NCBI RefSeq assembly: GCF_001940235.1
Contig: NZ_MJIE01000001.1
Coordinates: 434,001-498,000, forward strand
DNA: 64,000 bases
Direction of reading: 5' to 3'
From: Hornefia porci
GTDB lineage: Bacteria; Bacillota; Clostridia; Peptostreptococcales; Anaerovoracaceae
Shown: one piece after another, positions 48,444 to 58,086 of the stretch
Layout: the number at the start of each line of letters is the position of its first letter
Position numbering within the stretch: the first letter of the stretch is position 1
The notes under the pieces: generated by a model
What the model was told of the DNA's origin: nothing
The model's database searches: none
Seen by the model: the letters and a program-made list of their open reading frames with translations, nothing else
Position numbers and translations under genes: made by a program

Positions 48444-48908
48444 ATGCGTTATTCAAGGCAGAACAAAATATTGGAGCTGATTGCCAACAATGAGATTGAA
48501 ACTCAGGACAAACTGGCAAGTATGCTGAAAAAGGAAGGATTCGACGTTACACAGGCAACAATTTCCAGAGACATCAAGGAGCTGCAGCTGATTAAAGTTC
48601 TCTCTGCGAGCGGAAAGTATAAATATGCAGTCAGTACCCGACACGATGCGCCGATTTCGGACCGGTTCGTGAAGATTTTCCGGGAAACCATCATTTCCTT
48701 CGCATCGGCGCAGAACCTGATCGTCATCAAGACGCTGTCCGGCTGCGGACCGGCCGCCGGAGAGGCTATCGACTGCATCGGGCTGCCGCACGTCGTGGGC
48801 TCTATCGCAGGGGACAACACCCTGCTGCTTGTCGTTGACAAAGAGGAGCACGTTGAGGAGATTCTCTCCATTTTCAACGACATGCTCATTATGAAGAACA
48901 AAAAATAA
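48444..48908 (+). CDS. argR: arginine repressor ArgR
   Basis: A 154-residue regulator. The winged-helix DNA-binding domain is residues 1-70 (ILELIANNEIETQDKLASML, then VTQATISRDIKELQLIKV). The hexamerisation/arginine-binding domain has SGCGPAAGEAIDCIGLPHVV and AGDNTLLLVV. The start at 48444 follows GGGGAGGAAA. RecN follows after eight bases, the argR-recN arrangement common in Firmicutes. Confidence 0.94.
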   Translation: MRYSRQNKILELIANNEIETQDKLASMLKKEGFDVTQATISRDIKELQLIKVLSASGKYKYAVSTRHDAPISDRFVKIFRETIISFASAQNLIVIKTLSGCGPAAGEAIDCIGLPHVVGSIAGDNTLLLVVDKEEHVEEILSIFNDMLIMKNKK

Positions 48909-48916
48909 TCCGAGTC

Positions 48917-50536
48917 ATGATACAACATCTCTTAATACAGAATTTTGCGATCATCGAAAATACAGAGATTGAATTTGAAGACGGTCTGAATATCATCACA
49001 GGCGAAACAGGCTCCGGTAAATCCATCGTGATTGAAGCCGTGAGCCTGGCGCTGGGAGCGCGGGCAGACTCGTCTTTTGTGCGCAGCGGAAAAGATAAAG
49101 CCGTCATTCAGCTGGCCGCCTCTCTCGACGGTCAGGACTATGTGATCACCCGGGAGATTTCCGCCGCCGGAAAGAATCTGTGCCGCCTGAACGGACAGCT
49201 GGTCACCCTGGGCGAAATCGCAGCGCTGGCTTCCCGGATCGCGGACATCCACGGTCAGTACGACAATCAGAATCTGCGGGATCCCCGGCAGCACCTCGCT
49301 CTCGTCGACCAGTACCGGGACGCCGGGATCAGCCCTCTGCGTGCGGAATTCGATGCGGCGTATGCGGCGTACAAAGAAAGCCGCAGGCAACTGGACGCCC
49401 TGCTCAGGTCGGAGAAGGAAAGCCGGAAAAAAGCAGATTTTTATCGGTTCGAGCTGGCGGAAATCCAGCGGGTGGATCCCCGGCCGGAGGAGGACGAAGA
49501 GCTTACTGAGCAGATTGCGATCCTGCAGAACAGCGAAAAGATTTTCAGCGCTGTTGAATCCGCCTACGGACCGCTGGACGAAAACGAGTTTAACGTGCTT
49601 TCCTCAATGGGAAATATTCAGTACAGCCTGGAAAGCATCCGGAGCTTTTCCCGGGAGTTTGCGGAAACTGCTGACATTTTCAACGATGCATATTACGGAC
49701 TGCAGGATGTGGCTGCCCGGCTCGCCGGCATCCGGGAACAGATATCTTTCCGGCCGGAGGAGCTCGATAAGCTGATTTCCAGACTGGATCAGATCGATGA
49801 GCTGAAAAAGAAATACGGCGGCTCCATCGGCGATGTGCTGGCGTACCGCGACAAAATACAGCAGGAGCTCTCTCAGCTTGAAAACTTCGATGAACTCCGC
49901 GGAGCGCTGGAGCAGGAGACAAAGCAGAGGCTCCGGGCGCTCCGCGCCTCCGCCGCCGCACTGACCGAAGTCCGGCAGGCAAGCGCGGAAGCTCTGGGAA
50001 AGGCCATCGAAGCCGAGCTTCACGACCTGAATTTCGACAGCGCCAGATTCGAGATCCGCATTTCCGCCGCGCCGGCAATTTCCGCGGAGGGAGGCGACGA
50101 AGCTGAGTTCCTGATTTCCACCAATCGCGGAGAACCGCTGAAGCCTCTGATCCGGGTAGCCTCAGGCGGCGAAATTTCCCGTATCATGCTGGCAATCAAA
50201 AATATCACCGGCACCTATGAGAAAATCCCGACCATGATCTTCGACGAGATCGACGCCGGGATCAGCGGTATTACGGCAAGCATCGTCGGCCGAAAGCTGC
50301 GGGAGATTTCCGCCTCTCATCAGATCATCTGCATCACCCACCTGCCGCAGATCGCCGCCTGTGGAGACGCCAATTATAGGATCTGCAAGGAAACCGACGC
50401 GAACAGCACGTACACTCACGTGGACCGGCTGGATGAGGAGGCCGCTGTTGATGAAATCGCGCGCCTGCTGGGCGGCGAGATAATTACGGAAACCACACGC
50501 AGGAGCGCGCGTGAGCTTATCTCCGGAAAGAAATAA
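48917..50536 (+). CDS. recN: DNA repair protein RecN
   Basis: A 539-residue SMC-like protein. Walker A NIITGETGSGKSIVIEAVSL is at residues about 28-47; long coiled-coil regions occupy about 160-360; the C-terminal ABC part has RVASGGEISRIMLAIKNITG (signature), PTMIFDEIDAGISGITASIV (Walker B) and HQIICITHLPQIAA. It acts early in double-strand break repair. A terminator follows at 50570. Confidence 0.96.
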   Translation: MIQHLLIQNFAIIENTEIEFEDGLNIITGETGSGKSIVIEAVSLALGARADSSFVRSGKDKAVIQLAASLDGQDYVITREISAAGKNLCRLNGQLVTLGEIAALASRIADIHGQYDNQNLRDPRQHLALVDQYRDAGISPLRAEFDAAYAAYKESRRQLDALLRSEKESRKKADFYRFELAEIQRVDPRPEEDEELTEQIAILQNSEKIFSAVESAYGPLDENEFNVLSSMGNIQYSLESIRSFSREFAETADIFNDAYYGLQDVAARLAGIREQISFRPEELDKLISRLDQIDELKKKYGGSIGDVLAYRDKIQQELSQLENFDELRGALEQETKQRLRALRASAAALTEVRQASAEALGKAIEAELHDLNFDSARFEIRISAAPAISAEGGDEAEFLISTNRGEPLKPLIRVASGGEISRIMLAIKNITGTYEKIPTMIFDEIDAGISGITASIVGRKLREISASHQIICITHLPQIAACGDANYRICKETDANSTYTHVDRLDEEAAVDEIARLLGGEIITETTRRSARELISGKK

Positions 50537-50569
50537 TGTTCCTGCATCAATGAACAAATGAAAACAGTC

Positions 50570-50605
50570 CCCCGCATCAGTGTTCATCGCCGATGCGGGG
50601 ATTTT
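50570..50605 (+). terminator. rho-independent terminator of argR-recN
   Basis: The stem CCCCGCATC (50570-50578) / GATGCGGGG (50592-50600) is followed by ATTTTA. Confidence 0.85.
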
Positions 50606-50907
50606 ACCGCCGAAAAAAAGCTCCTCCGCGCCTGACGCAGGGGTTTTCCCTTTGCAGCATTTCCCAAGATAGGGACAACTGCTGCAGTCATCGCACCCTT
50701 ACACCCGGCTTTTCGATACATAACCGTTTTGCCGTTTTTTTGCCGGCTGGACCGATAGTTTAATTCCTTCCCGTTTCTGCAGATACAACGATCTCTCTCC
50801 ACATCATATTTCATGGAGAGACGGTATTTCATCTCTTTCTGGTATTTACGGAACTTTTTTTTAGCTTGAAAGAGGGCTGCTCTTGAAGTATTCCGGGCGC
50901 GCGGCAA
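50600..50907 (-). pseudogene. IS1182-like transposase remnant
   Basis: In one frame KYDVERDRCICRNGKELNYR resembles the central region of IS1182-type transposases (K/EYD...Y.CRNGK.L). In another frame the next bases read GCDDCSSCPYLGKCCKGK, the cysteine cluster that follows in the same family. A frameshift and a stop separate them, so it is a decayed fragment. The rest of the transposase is missing. Confidence 0.65.
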
Positions 50908-50952
50908 TGCGATATCCGCAGGAGCAGATGCAGGAAGACACGAAGTGAAGCA

Positions 50953-51024
50953 GAAGAATAGCTAAGTCCCAGGAACTGTTTGAGCAGCAGTTATACTGCG
51001 AGTTTTCCCGGGACTCTATTCTTC
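50953..51024. repeat. imperfect inverted repeat
   Basis: Arms GAAGAATAGCTAAGTCCCAG (from 50953) and the sequence ending GGGACTCTATTCTTC (to 51024) pair with one mismatch and a three-base gap. It lies between the IS1182-like remnant and the next operon's terminator. Confidence 0.6.
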
Positions 51025-51085
51025 CTGAGCTGAGTGCCCTGATATGCCTGCGACGAGGACCTGGCAGAACCGCGCGCCCGGCATA

Positions 51086-51122
51086 CGAAAAGGGCTGTCC
51101 CATTTTGAGACAGCCCCTCTTT
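51086..51122 (-). terminator. terminator of the transhydrogenase-like operon
   Basis: Arms GGGCTGTC (51092-51099) and GACAGCCC (51109-51116); on the minus strand TTTTCG follows. Confidence 0.8.
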
Positions 51123-51172
51123 CGCAGGTTTGCATAATATTATATTACGTTACGCATTTGTCCGTGCCAGGG

Positions 51173-54100
51173 TTATATGGTAGCTTTTACCGGAGTCGGG
51201 ATGCGCTCTGCGGTCTGCCGCATCATCGCGTCCGTGCAGGCAAGCTCATCGATGAGCTTCGCGTCCTCCGCCGCTCTGAATTTCGGTTCACAGGGCTTCA
51301 GCGCACCGCCCAGGATTTCACCTTCCTCCGCATATTTGTACATCGGAACCGCATCATTCATCTCCTCAGAGATATCGTATTCATCCTCAAAGGAGAATTC
51401 CTCCTCGAATACGTGCGCAAGCTCTGCCGCAATCTCCCAGTTGCTGAAATCAACATCTTCATCGATAGCGGGTTCAACCGGCATCAGTCTCCGCTCGGTA
51501 TTCGTGTAGGTTCCCGACGCGCTGGCGAATCCGGTCCCCGGAAGGACAACGTCCGCCTTTTTCGCGGTCTCCGTCATCATGACGTCGGACACGCCCAGGA
51601 ACTCCAGGCCGGACAGGTCCGCATCCGTCGGATCCTCGCCGAAGATCAGCAGTCCCTTCAGACCATCCATCGCTTCAGCTCCCGCGTAGATGCCGAGATC
51701 CACCAGTCCCTGAGAATTGTTCTTAGGCTTCACTTCCAGGATTCCGTCGCGCGGCGTACCGATATGACCGGACAGCATCGCGATTTCACCGATCAGCCGC
51801 GCCGCCTCTGTGGACAGCACATTCTGCTGGTATACGATCATCGCTTTCTTCGCGCCGGCATACATTTCCGCAACACTTCTGCACTCATCACAGAGTTCTA
51901 CGCCCTCCAGCGATTTAACAAAGGCGTCAAAGCCTTCCGCGTCGCTGGTCTTTCCGTTCTCCACCAGATACTTGGCGATTCTCTTCAGGAATTCTGTGCT
52001 GTTGTCGACATTGATCACCTTCGCCGCGAATTCCCATTCATCCTGCGCGCCTTCTGTATTCAGTACGATGACGCTGGCGCCTCTTTCCGCCGCCTGCTTG
52101 ATTTTATTCCAGATCACCGCGTTTCTGTTCTTGATGAAGCCCGGTACCAGAATCACATCTGTTGACAGCAGCTCGTCGATGGTATTCGGAGAGGCCTCGT
52201 GATCCAGGCCCAGAACCTCGCTGACTCCGCTCGCCCTTCTGTTAAAGGTAAAGGTACGGGCGCCGATGACATCCGCGAACTTCTTGATCGCATACGCCTC
52301 CTCATTGGTATAACGGTCAGAGATCGCAACGCCGATACTCTCTGCGCCGTGTCTCACTCTGACTGCCTCGAGTTTTTTCGCCATCATCACAAAGGCTTCA
52401 TGATAATCCGTCAGACGGAAACCGTCTCCGTCCTTGATTCTCGGATCGACGATTTTGCCCTCCAGGACGGAAGCGTCAAAGCCCCATTTTCCTTTGGCAC
52501 AGCAGATTCCCGCATTCACATAGCCTTCTTCGTCCGGGTTCGCCTTGATCAGCATGTCCCCGTAGGATTCCAGATCCAGAGAGCATCCCACTGAGCAGTA
52601 GGAGCACGTCGTTTCCGTAATCTCCGTATCCAGCGGAACTTCCTTCTGAACCGTCTGCTTCTCCTGCAGTGCTCCCGTCGGGCAGCAGGCCACACACTGG
52701 CCGCAGGATTCGCATCCGGATTCGGCCAGAGGCTTCATCATGTTCGGCATCACGACCGTGTCGAATCCTCTGTTCACCAGTCCCAGAGCGCCTACGCCCA
52801 TGACCTCGTCACAGACTCTGACACAGAGACCGCAGAGAATACATTTGTCCGTGTCCCTGGCGATGAACGGATGATCGTCCTCAAACTCGGTCAGATTCTT
52901 CTCGCCGCAGAAGCGGTCGGACTTCACGCCATACTGGTTGGACAGCTCGATGAGCTTACATTCATAGTAATCGTGGCATCCGCACTCCAGGCAGCGGTTG
53001 GCTTCCTTCACCGCCTGCTCTTCTGTCAGGCCGCCGAACACAACCTCGGAGAAGTTGTCTTTTCTCTCTGCTGCGGACAGCTGATCCGCTTTTTCACGGC
53101 AGATCCGCTCTCTGTCTTCAAAGGTTTTCTCGGTGATGTCGTCTCTTTCCACAAAGAACGGTTTCTCGTATTTGATCGTCTCGCCGTTCAGATAAGAGTC
53201 GATGACCTCCGAAGCCTTTTTCGCGTCAGCGATAGCTTCAATGGCGATGGAGATTTTGTCGTTTCCGCAGTCGCCGCCGGCGAACACGCCCGGCATGCTG
53301 GTCATATAGGTGTCAGGATCGTAGGCGATCGCGTTCTTCCTGGTTTTGTCCACATCGAAAATGCTCGCGTCTACGGCCTGCCCGATGGCCAGGATCACCG
53401 TATCGATGTCGATAGTCTCGGTCTTTCCTTCCACAGGAACCGGACGGCGGCGTCCGGACTCATCCGGCTCGCCCAGCTCCATGCACTGGAGCACGACCTG
53501 CTTCACATGACCGTTCTCGTCCTTCAGAATCTCCTTCGGATTCGTCAGGTTCTTGAAGATTACACCTTCCTCTTCAGCCTCTTCGATTTCCAGCATATCG
53601 GCCGGCATCTCGTCTTTGGTTCTTCTGTAAATATTGTAGACTTCCTTTGCGCCCATTCTGACCGCGGTTCTGCAGGCGTCCATCGCCGTGTTTCCGCCGC
53701 CGACGATGGCGACCTTTTCACCGAAGTCAATCGGTTCGTTTCTAACCACTTTGCGCAGGAAATCAATTCCGCCGATGACGCCTTCCGCATCCTCACCCGG
53801 ACATCCGACACCGGTGGACACCCATGCGCCGATTCCGAGCAGCACTGCGTCGAAATCTCCGCGGACTGTTTCAAACGGAATATCCTCGCCTACCTTGGTG
53901 TCCGGTACGATTTCAACGCCCATGGCGCGGATCAGCTCGATTTCGCTGTCCAGAACCTCCTTGGGAAGTCTGTATTCCGGAATTCCGTAGCGGAGCATTC
54001 CGCCCAGCTTGGGCATCGCGTCGAAGATAGTGACCTCGTGACCCATCTGGCGCAGGAAATACGCGGCAGAAAGTCCCATCGGACCTCCGCCGATGATCGC

Positions 54101-54691
54101 AACGGATTTTCCGGTCGGTTCATCAATTTCCGGAAGATACTGCTCCTCCGCCATCAGATCGTTATCCGCAGCGAAACGTTTCAGAGCCATAATGCTGATC
54201 GGCTCGTCCACCAGCGCTCTGCGGCAGTCATCCTCGCAGGGATGCGGGCAGACGCGTCCGATGCTCGCCGGAAGCGGAATCTTGTCCTTAATCAGCTCGT
54301 TCGCCTTCTCATATTCACCGTTGGCGATCAGTCCGACATATCCCTGACAGTCGGTTCCGGCGGGACATGCCAGGGAGCACGGGCCCTTGCAGTCTCCGTT
54401 ATGGTTGGATACCAGCAGCTCCAGGTTCGTCTTTCTGGATTCCAGAACGCGCTCTGTGCTGGTCATCACGACCATTCCGTCCGCGATGTCCGTCGCGCAC
54501 GCCTTACAGAGCTTGGGGTTTCCCTCAACCTCTACCACACAGATGCCGCAGGCACCGTAAATCTTTGTTCTCTCATCATAGCAAAGTGTCGGGATGAAGA
54601 TATCATTCTCCCGGGCAACCTCAAGGATCGTCTGTCCAGGAAGGCCGAATACTTCTTTGCCGTCAATATTCATTCTGAATTTTTTCATCAA
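51173..54691 (-). CDS. large iron-sulfur flavoprotein fusing a GltD-like NAD(P)H domain and a NuoG-like domain (StnC-like)
   Basis: An 1172-residue protein. Residues 1-80 hold a [2Fe-2S] ferredoxin domain (cysteines about 37, 48, 51, 62). A His-Cys4 cluster region follows (HNGDCKGPC), then a GltD/NfnB-like flavin and NAD(P)H domain (IIGGGPMGLSAAYFL near 195 and IVGGGNTAMDACRTA near 320). Next come two [4Fe-4S] motifs (CILCGLCVRVCD, CESCGQCVACCP) and a NuoG/formate-dehydrogenase-like part starting TCSYCSVGCSL. The formate dehydrogenase Cys/Sec is absent (FNRRASGVSE at that place), so formate oxidation is unlikely. With the two next genes it resembles the Stn electron-bifurcating transhydrogenase of Sporomusa. 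Confidence 0.85.
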   Translation of the reverse strand: MMKKFRMNIDGKEVFGLPGQTILEVARENDIFIPTLCYDERTKIYGACGICVVEVEGNPKLCKACATDIADGMVVMTSTERVLESRKTNLELLVSNHNGDCKGPCSLACPAGTDCQGYVGLIANGEYEKANELIKDKIPLPASIGRVCPHPCEDDCRRALVDEPISIMALKRFAADNDLMAEEQYLPEIDEPTGKSVAIIGGGPMGLSAAYFLRQMGHEVTIFDAMPKLGGMLRYGIPEYRLPKEVLDSEIELIRAMGVEIVPDTKVGEDIPFETVRGDFDAVLLGIGAWVSTGVGCPGEDAEGVIGGIDFLRKVVRNEPIDFGEKVAIVGGGNTAMDACRTAVRMGAKEVYNIYRRTKDEMPADMLEIEEAEEEGVIFKNLTNPKEILKDENGHVKQVVLQCMELGEPDESGRRRPVPVEGKTETIDIDTVILAIGQAVDASIFDVDKTRKNAIAYDPDTYMTSMPGVFAGGDCGNDKISIAIEAIADAKKASEVIDSYLNGETIKYEKPFFVERDDITEKTFEDRERICREKADQLSAAERKDNFSEVVFGGLTEEQAVKEANRCLECGCHDYYECKLIELSNQYGVKSDRFCGEKNLTEFEDDHPFIARDTDKCILCGLCVRVCDEVMGVGALGLVNRGFDTVVMPNMMKPLAESGCESCGQCVACCPTGALQEKQTVQKEVPLDTEITETTCSYCSVGCSLDLESYGDMLIKANPDEEGYVNAGICCAKGKWGFDASVLEGKIVDPRIKDGDGFRLTDYHEAFVMMAKKLEAVRVRHGAESIGVAISDRYTNEEAYAIKKFADVIGARTFTFNRRASGVSEVLGLDHEASPNTIDELLSTDVILVPGFIKNRNAVIWNKIKQAAERGASVIVLNTEGAQDEWEFAAKVINVDNSTEFLKRIAKYLVENGKTSDAEGFDAFVKSLEGVELCDECRSVAEMYAGAKKAMIVYQQNVLSTEAARLIGEIAMLSGHIGTPRDGILEVKPKNNSQGLVDLGIYAGAEAMDGLKGLLIFGEDPTDADLSGLEFLGVSDVMMTETAKKADVVLPGTGFASASGTYTNTERRLMPVEPAIDEDVDFSNWEIAAELAHVFEEEFSFEDEYDISEEMNDAVPMYKYAEEGEILGGALKPCEPKFRAAEDAKLIDELACTDAMMRQTAERIPTPVKATI

Positions 54692-54703
54692 ATATCCTCC
54701 TTC

Positions 54704-56452
54704 CTATTTTCTGACGACTGCGCCGAAGTTGCAGTGCTCCTCGCACTTGCCGCACTTGATGCACAGCTCCTGATCGATAACGTGCAGACCCTTGACCTCG
54801 CCGGTGATGGCGTTGACCGGGCAGTTTCTCGCACACAGAGTACATCCCTTACATGCGTCCGTGATCTCGTAATGAATCAGCGCCTTACATGATTTCGCTG
54901 TACATGTGTGATTGTAAATGTGATCTTCGTATTCGTTCCTGAAGTAGCGGATCGTGGAGAGCACCGGGTTTGGCGCCGTCTGTCCCAGACCGCACATCGC
55001 GCCGTCCTTGATCTTCCGGGCCAGCTCCTCCAGCTTCTCAATGTCGCCGTCTTCACCCTTTCCTTCGGTGATCCGCTCCAGGATTTCAAGCATTCTCATG
55101 GTTCCCAGACGACAGTAGTTGCACTTGCCGCAGGACTCTTTCTTTGTGAAATCCAGGAAATAACGCGCCATATCCACCATGCAGGTGTCCTCGTCCATGA
55201 CGATCATTCCGCCGGAGCCCACGATCGCACCGGTCTTGACAATATCCTCATAGGTGACCGGCGTATCCTCCAGATCTGCCGGAATACAGCCTCCGGACGG
55301 TCCTCCCATCTGAACGGCCTTGAACTTGCGGTCGTTCTTGATGCCGCCGCCGATGCCGTAGATGACGTCTTTAATCGCAAGACCCATCGGAACCTCAACC
55401 AGTCCGCCCTTCTTGATCTTTCCTGCCAGAGCGAATACCTTGGTTCCCGTAGAAGGCGCCTTGCCCAGCTTCGCGAAGGCTTCGCCGCCGTTTTCAATGA
55501 TCCATGCGACGTTCGCATAGGTCTCGACGTTATTGATATTGGTCGGAAGCTGCCAGTAGCCCTTTGCTGCCGGGAAAGGTGGCTTCAGCCGCGGCATACC
55601 GCGCTCGCCCTCCAGGGAGGCGATCAGTGCGGTCTCTTCTCCGCATACGAACGCGCCGGCTCCGGCTTTGATACGGATATCGAAGTCTCTGCCTGTGCCG
55701 AAGATGTTCTTGCCCAGGAAGCCTTTTTCTCTCGCCTGCGCCATCGCGATCTCCAGACGCTTAATCGCCAGAGGATACTCGGCACGGCAGTAGATGATGC
55801 CCTCCGTAGCTCCCATCGCGAATCCGCCGATGATCATGCCCTCCAGTACGGAATGGGGATCGCCCTCCAGAACGGAACGGTCCATGAACGCTCCCGGATC
55901 GCCTTCGTCCGCGTTACATACGATATATTTTTCTTTTCCCGGATTATTCTTGGCCGCGTTCCACTTGAACCAGGTCGGGAATCCGGCTCCGCCTCTTCCT
56001 CTCAGGTTGGAAACCTTGATGACGGAAATCACCTCGTCCTGTGTCATGGATGTGAGAACCTTCTTCGAGGCCTCATATCCTCCCACGGCAATATATTCCT
56101 CGATGTGCTCCGGGTTGATGATGCCGCAGTGGCGCAGCACGACCCGCTGCTGCTTGCTGAGGAATTCCTTGTCCTCATCCGCAAGCGCGAACTCCTCCAC
56201 AGGCTTTCCGCCCTGCAGGTGTTCTTCTACAATCCGCTCGACGCGATCCGGCTGCACCTTGACATACCGGGTCATGTCCCCGTTGTCTTCGTAAACATCC
56301 ACAATGGGCTCCAGATAACATGTGCCCACGCAGCCTGTGATGGTCAGCTCCGCGTTGACATTCCGGGCTTCCATCTGTTTTTTGAATTCCGCTTCGGTTT
56401 TTTTGGCGCCGGTTGCAATTCCGCAGCTACCCTGTCCGATTACTACTTTCAT
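54704..56452 (-). CDS. NuoF/HydB-like NADH-binding flavoprotein subunit
   Basis: A 582-residue subunit. An N-terminal thioredoxin-like [2Fe-2S] domain has GQGSCGIATG and ITGCVGTCYLEP. The NADH/FMN domain has RGRGGAGFPTWFKWNAAKNN and VCNADEGDPGAFMDRSVLEG, followed by SLBB and a [4Fe-4S] motif ESCGKCNYCRLGTMRML. Two C-terminal ferredoxin clusters are present (CKGCTLCARNCPVNAI, CIKCGKCEEHCNFGAV). This is the layout of bifurcating hydrogenase HydB and related NADH modules. It lies 12 bases upstream of the large subunit gene. Confidence 0.92.
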   Translation of the reverse strand: MKVVIGQGSCGIATGAKKTEAEFKKQMEARNVNAELTITGCVGTCYLEPIVDVYEDNGDMTRYVKVQPDRVERIVEEHLQGGKPVEEFALADEDKEFLSKQQRVVLRHCGIINPEHIEEYIAVGGYEASKKVLTSMTQDEVISVIKVSNLRGRGGAGFPTWFKWNAAKNNPGKEKYIVCNADEGDPGAFMDRSVLEGDPHSVLEGMIIGGFAMGATEGIIYCRAEYPLAIKRLEIAMAQAREKGFLGKNIFGTGRDFDIRIKAGAGAFVCGEETALIASLEGERGMPRLKPPFPAAKGYWQLPTNINNVETYANVAWIIENGGEAFAKLGKAPSTGTKVFALAGKIKKGGLVEVPMGLAIKDVIYGIGGGIKNDRKFKAVQMGGPSGGCIPADLEDTPVTYEDIVKTGAIVGSGGMIVMDEDTCMVDMARYFLDFTKKESCGKCNYCRLGTMRMLEILERITEGKGEDGDIEKLEELARKIKDGAMCGLGQTAPNPVLSTIRYFRNEYEDHIYNHTCTAKSCKALIHYEITDACKGCTLCARNCPVNAITGEVKGLHVIDQELCIKCGKCEEHCNFGAVVRK

Positions 56453-56463
56453 CCCTGCACCTC

Positions 56464-56973
56464 CTAAGCTCTTTCTCTGATTTCACCCAGGATCTGCTGA
56501 ACCTTGTCCTTGGTCAGGTTTCCATAGGTTTCATCACCTTCGCTGCTTCTTATCATCATGACCGGTGCCAGAGAGCAGCATCCGAGACATGCTACGTTGT
56601 TCAGCGTGAACAGGCCGTCCTCCGTCGTCTCGCCATCCTTAATGTTGAGATACTCAGAAACCGCCTCTTCAATATGGTCCGCTCCGTTTACATGACATGC
56701 CGTTCCCTTACACAGCATGATCAGGTACTTGCCGACCGGCTGCAGTCTGAACTGTGCATAGAACGTGGCTACGCCGTAAATCTTGGCCGGTTTGATCCCT
56801 GTTGCCTCAGAAATATGATTGATCGCCTCAACGGACAGATATCCGTAGATATCCTGTGTCTGCTGAAGGATCGTGATCAGACTTCCGGGCACCTTCGCGT
56901 ATTTGTCCAATACGAGGTCCAGTTCCCTGAACTGTTCCTGATTCGCCCCGCCGCAACAATTTTTCTCATTCAT
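56464..56973 (-). CDS. NuoE/HydC-like [2Fe-2S] subunit
   Basis: A 169-residue thioredoxin-like ferredoxin. The ligands are in MLCKGTACHVNGADHI (two cysteines) and LNNVACLGCCSLAPVMMI (two), and the N-terminal helical part has LQQTQDIYGYLSVEAINHIS and IYGVATFYAQFRLQPVG. It is first in the three-gene operon and passes electrons between flavin and iron-sulfur centres of the complex. Ribosome binding site AGGAGGGTC precedes the start. Confidence 0.94.
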   Translation of the reverse strand: MNEKNCCGGANQEQFRELDLVLDKYAKVPGSLITILQQTQDIYGYLSVEAINHISEATGIKPAKIYGVATFYAQFRLQPVGKYLIMLCKGTACHVNGADHIEEAVSEYLNIKDGETTEDGLFTLNNVACLGCCSLAPVMMIRSSEGDETYGNLTKDKVQQILGEIRERA

Positions 56974-57103
56974 ATATGACCCTCCTGTTGCTCATTTAAC
57001 TTTAACGTAATTATTATACTGAATTTTGTGACCAAAATCAACGCGGGCGCAGTGAAATATGCGCCTGTATAGAAAAATATGCAAGGCGTGATTCAATATC
57101 GCA

Positions 57104-58036
57104 TCACCCTTTTCTTCTGCGATTCAGTTTCGCACCGCCAAAGTCGATTTCCATGTACAGCAGTGCGAAAATCATCAGCGCCTCGCCGATGTATCCGCGA
57201 ACGGTCAGCACCTCGTGCGCCAGGAAAAACGCGGTGACGCCGGCGAAAACCGGCTCCAGTGAAAAGATGATCCCGACATGGGACGCCTCCGTATACTGCT
57301 GGGCGATGGGCTGCACGATAAACGCGATTCCCGTACAGAACAGAGACAAAAAGATGACCGCGCCCCAGACAAAGGCCGTGTGGGGATGCGCCAGAGGCAT
57401 CTCTGTCGCGAGAGCCATCACCAGCATGATTGCGCCGCAGGCTCCCAGACTGATGACGCCCATCTGATAGGGCTCCACTCTGGCGTTCCGCACCGCGCGG
57501 GAAGTGATCACGATATCGACGGCATAGGCAAATCCGCATCCGAGGCTGAACAGATCTCCTTTAAGATGCGCCATATTAAAGGAGAAGTCCTCCTTCAGCG
57601 TCATCAGTGAAATTCCGGCGATGCAGAGGATCACCGCGACGATGATTTTCCTCGACGGTTTCCTTCGGAAGAACAGGAAATCGAGAATCGGCGTAAAGAA
57701 CACGGTCGTGGAACACAGGAACGCGGAATTGGAGAGCGTTGTATACTGCACGCCCAGAGTTGCTCCTGTGTAGACAAAGGAAAGTGCGACGCCGACGGCG
57801 ATTCCCGCGAAGAAAGTCTCCCCGCTTATATGCCTCATCTTCGGAAAAGTCCCTGCGACAGCCACCGCAAACGCACCCAGGAACCGGTATGCGTTCAGGG
57901 TAAATGTGGACAGCTCCGTCAGCGAAACATTCATAAGATAGTAGGAAACGCCCCAGAACAAAGTGATCAGAAGCAGCATCATGTCTGCTCTGACCTCCTG
58001 CTTCCGGTCAATCTGCACAGATACTTCTTTTTTCAT
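57104..58036 (-). CDS. EamA/DMT-superfamily transporter
   Basis: A 310-residue membrane protein with ten predicted transmembrane segments arranged as two EamA repeats (the first starting MLLLITLFWGVSYYLMN, the second around GDLFSLGCGFAYAVDIVITS). SLEPVFAGVTAFFLAHEVLT is the family signature near the C-terminus. It probably exports a metabolite; the substrate is unknown. The start at 58036 follows GGAGGAATT; a longer frame adds ten residues. Confidence 0.9.
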   Translation of the reverse strand: MKKEVSVQIDRKQEVRADMMLLLITLFWGVSYYLMNVSLTELSTFTLNAYRFLGAFAVAVAGTFPKMRHISGETFFAGIAVGVALSFVYTGATLGVQYTTLSNSAFLCSTTVFFTPILDFLFFRRKPSRKIIVAVILCIAGISLMTLKEDFSFNMAHLKGDLFSLGCGFAYAVDIVITSRAVRNARVEPYQMGVISLGACGAIMLVMALATEMPLAHPHTAFVWGAVIFLSLFCTGIAFIVQPIAQQYTEASHVGIIFSLEPVFAGVTAFFLAHEVLTVRGYIGEALMIFALLYMEIDFGGAKLNRRRKG

Positions 58037-58086
58037 TCTTCTGCAATTCCTCCGCTGTAAATTCAATAATCTTCTGCTTCTGCGGT

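Noticed and set aside
51173..54691. Annotation as formate dehydrogenase alpha subunit
   Set aside because: No cysteine or selenocysteine at the catalytic position and the molybdopterin part is short; a NuoG-like electron-transfer role fits better.
52871..54892. A 673-codon plus-strand frame opposite the large iron-sulfur protein gene
   Set aside because: Long antisense frame caused by GC-biased codon use in the real minus-strand gene, which has many cofactor motifs.
54908..56467. A 519-codon plus-strand frame opposite the NuoF-like gene
   Set aside because: Antisense shadow; no recognisable domain and no ribosome binding site.
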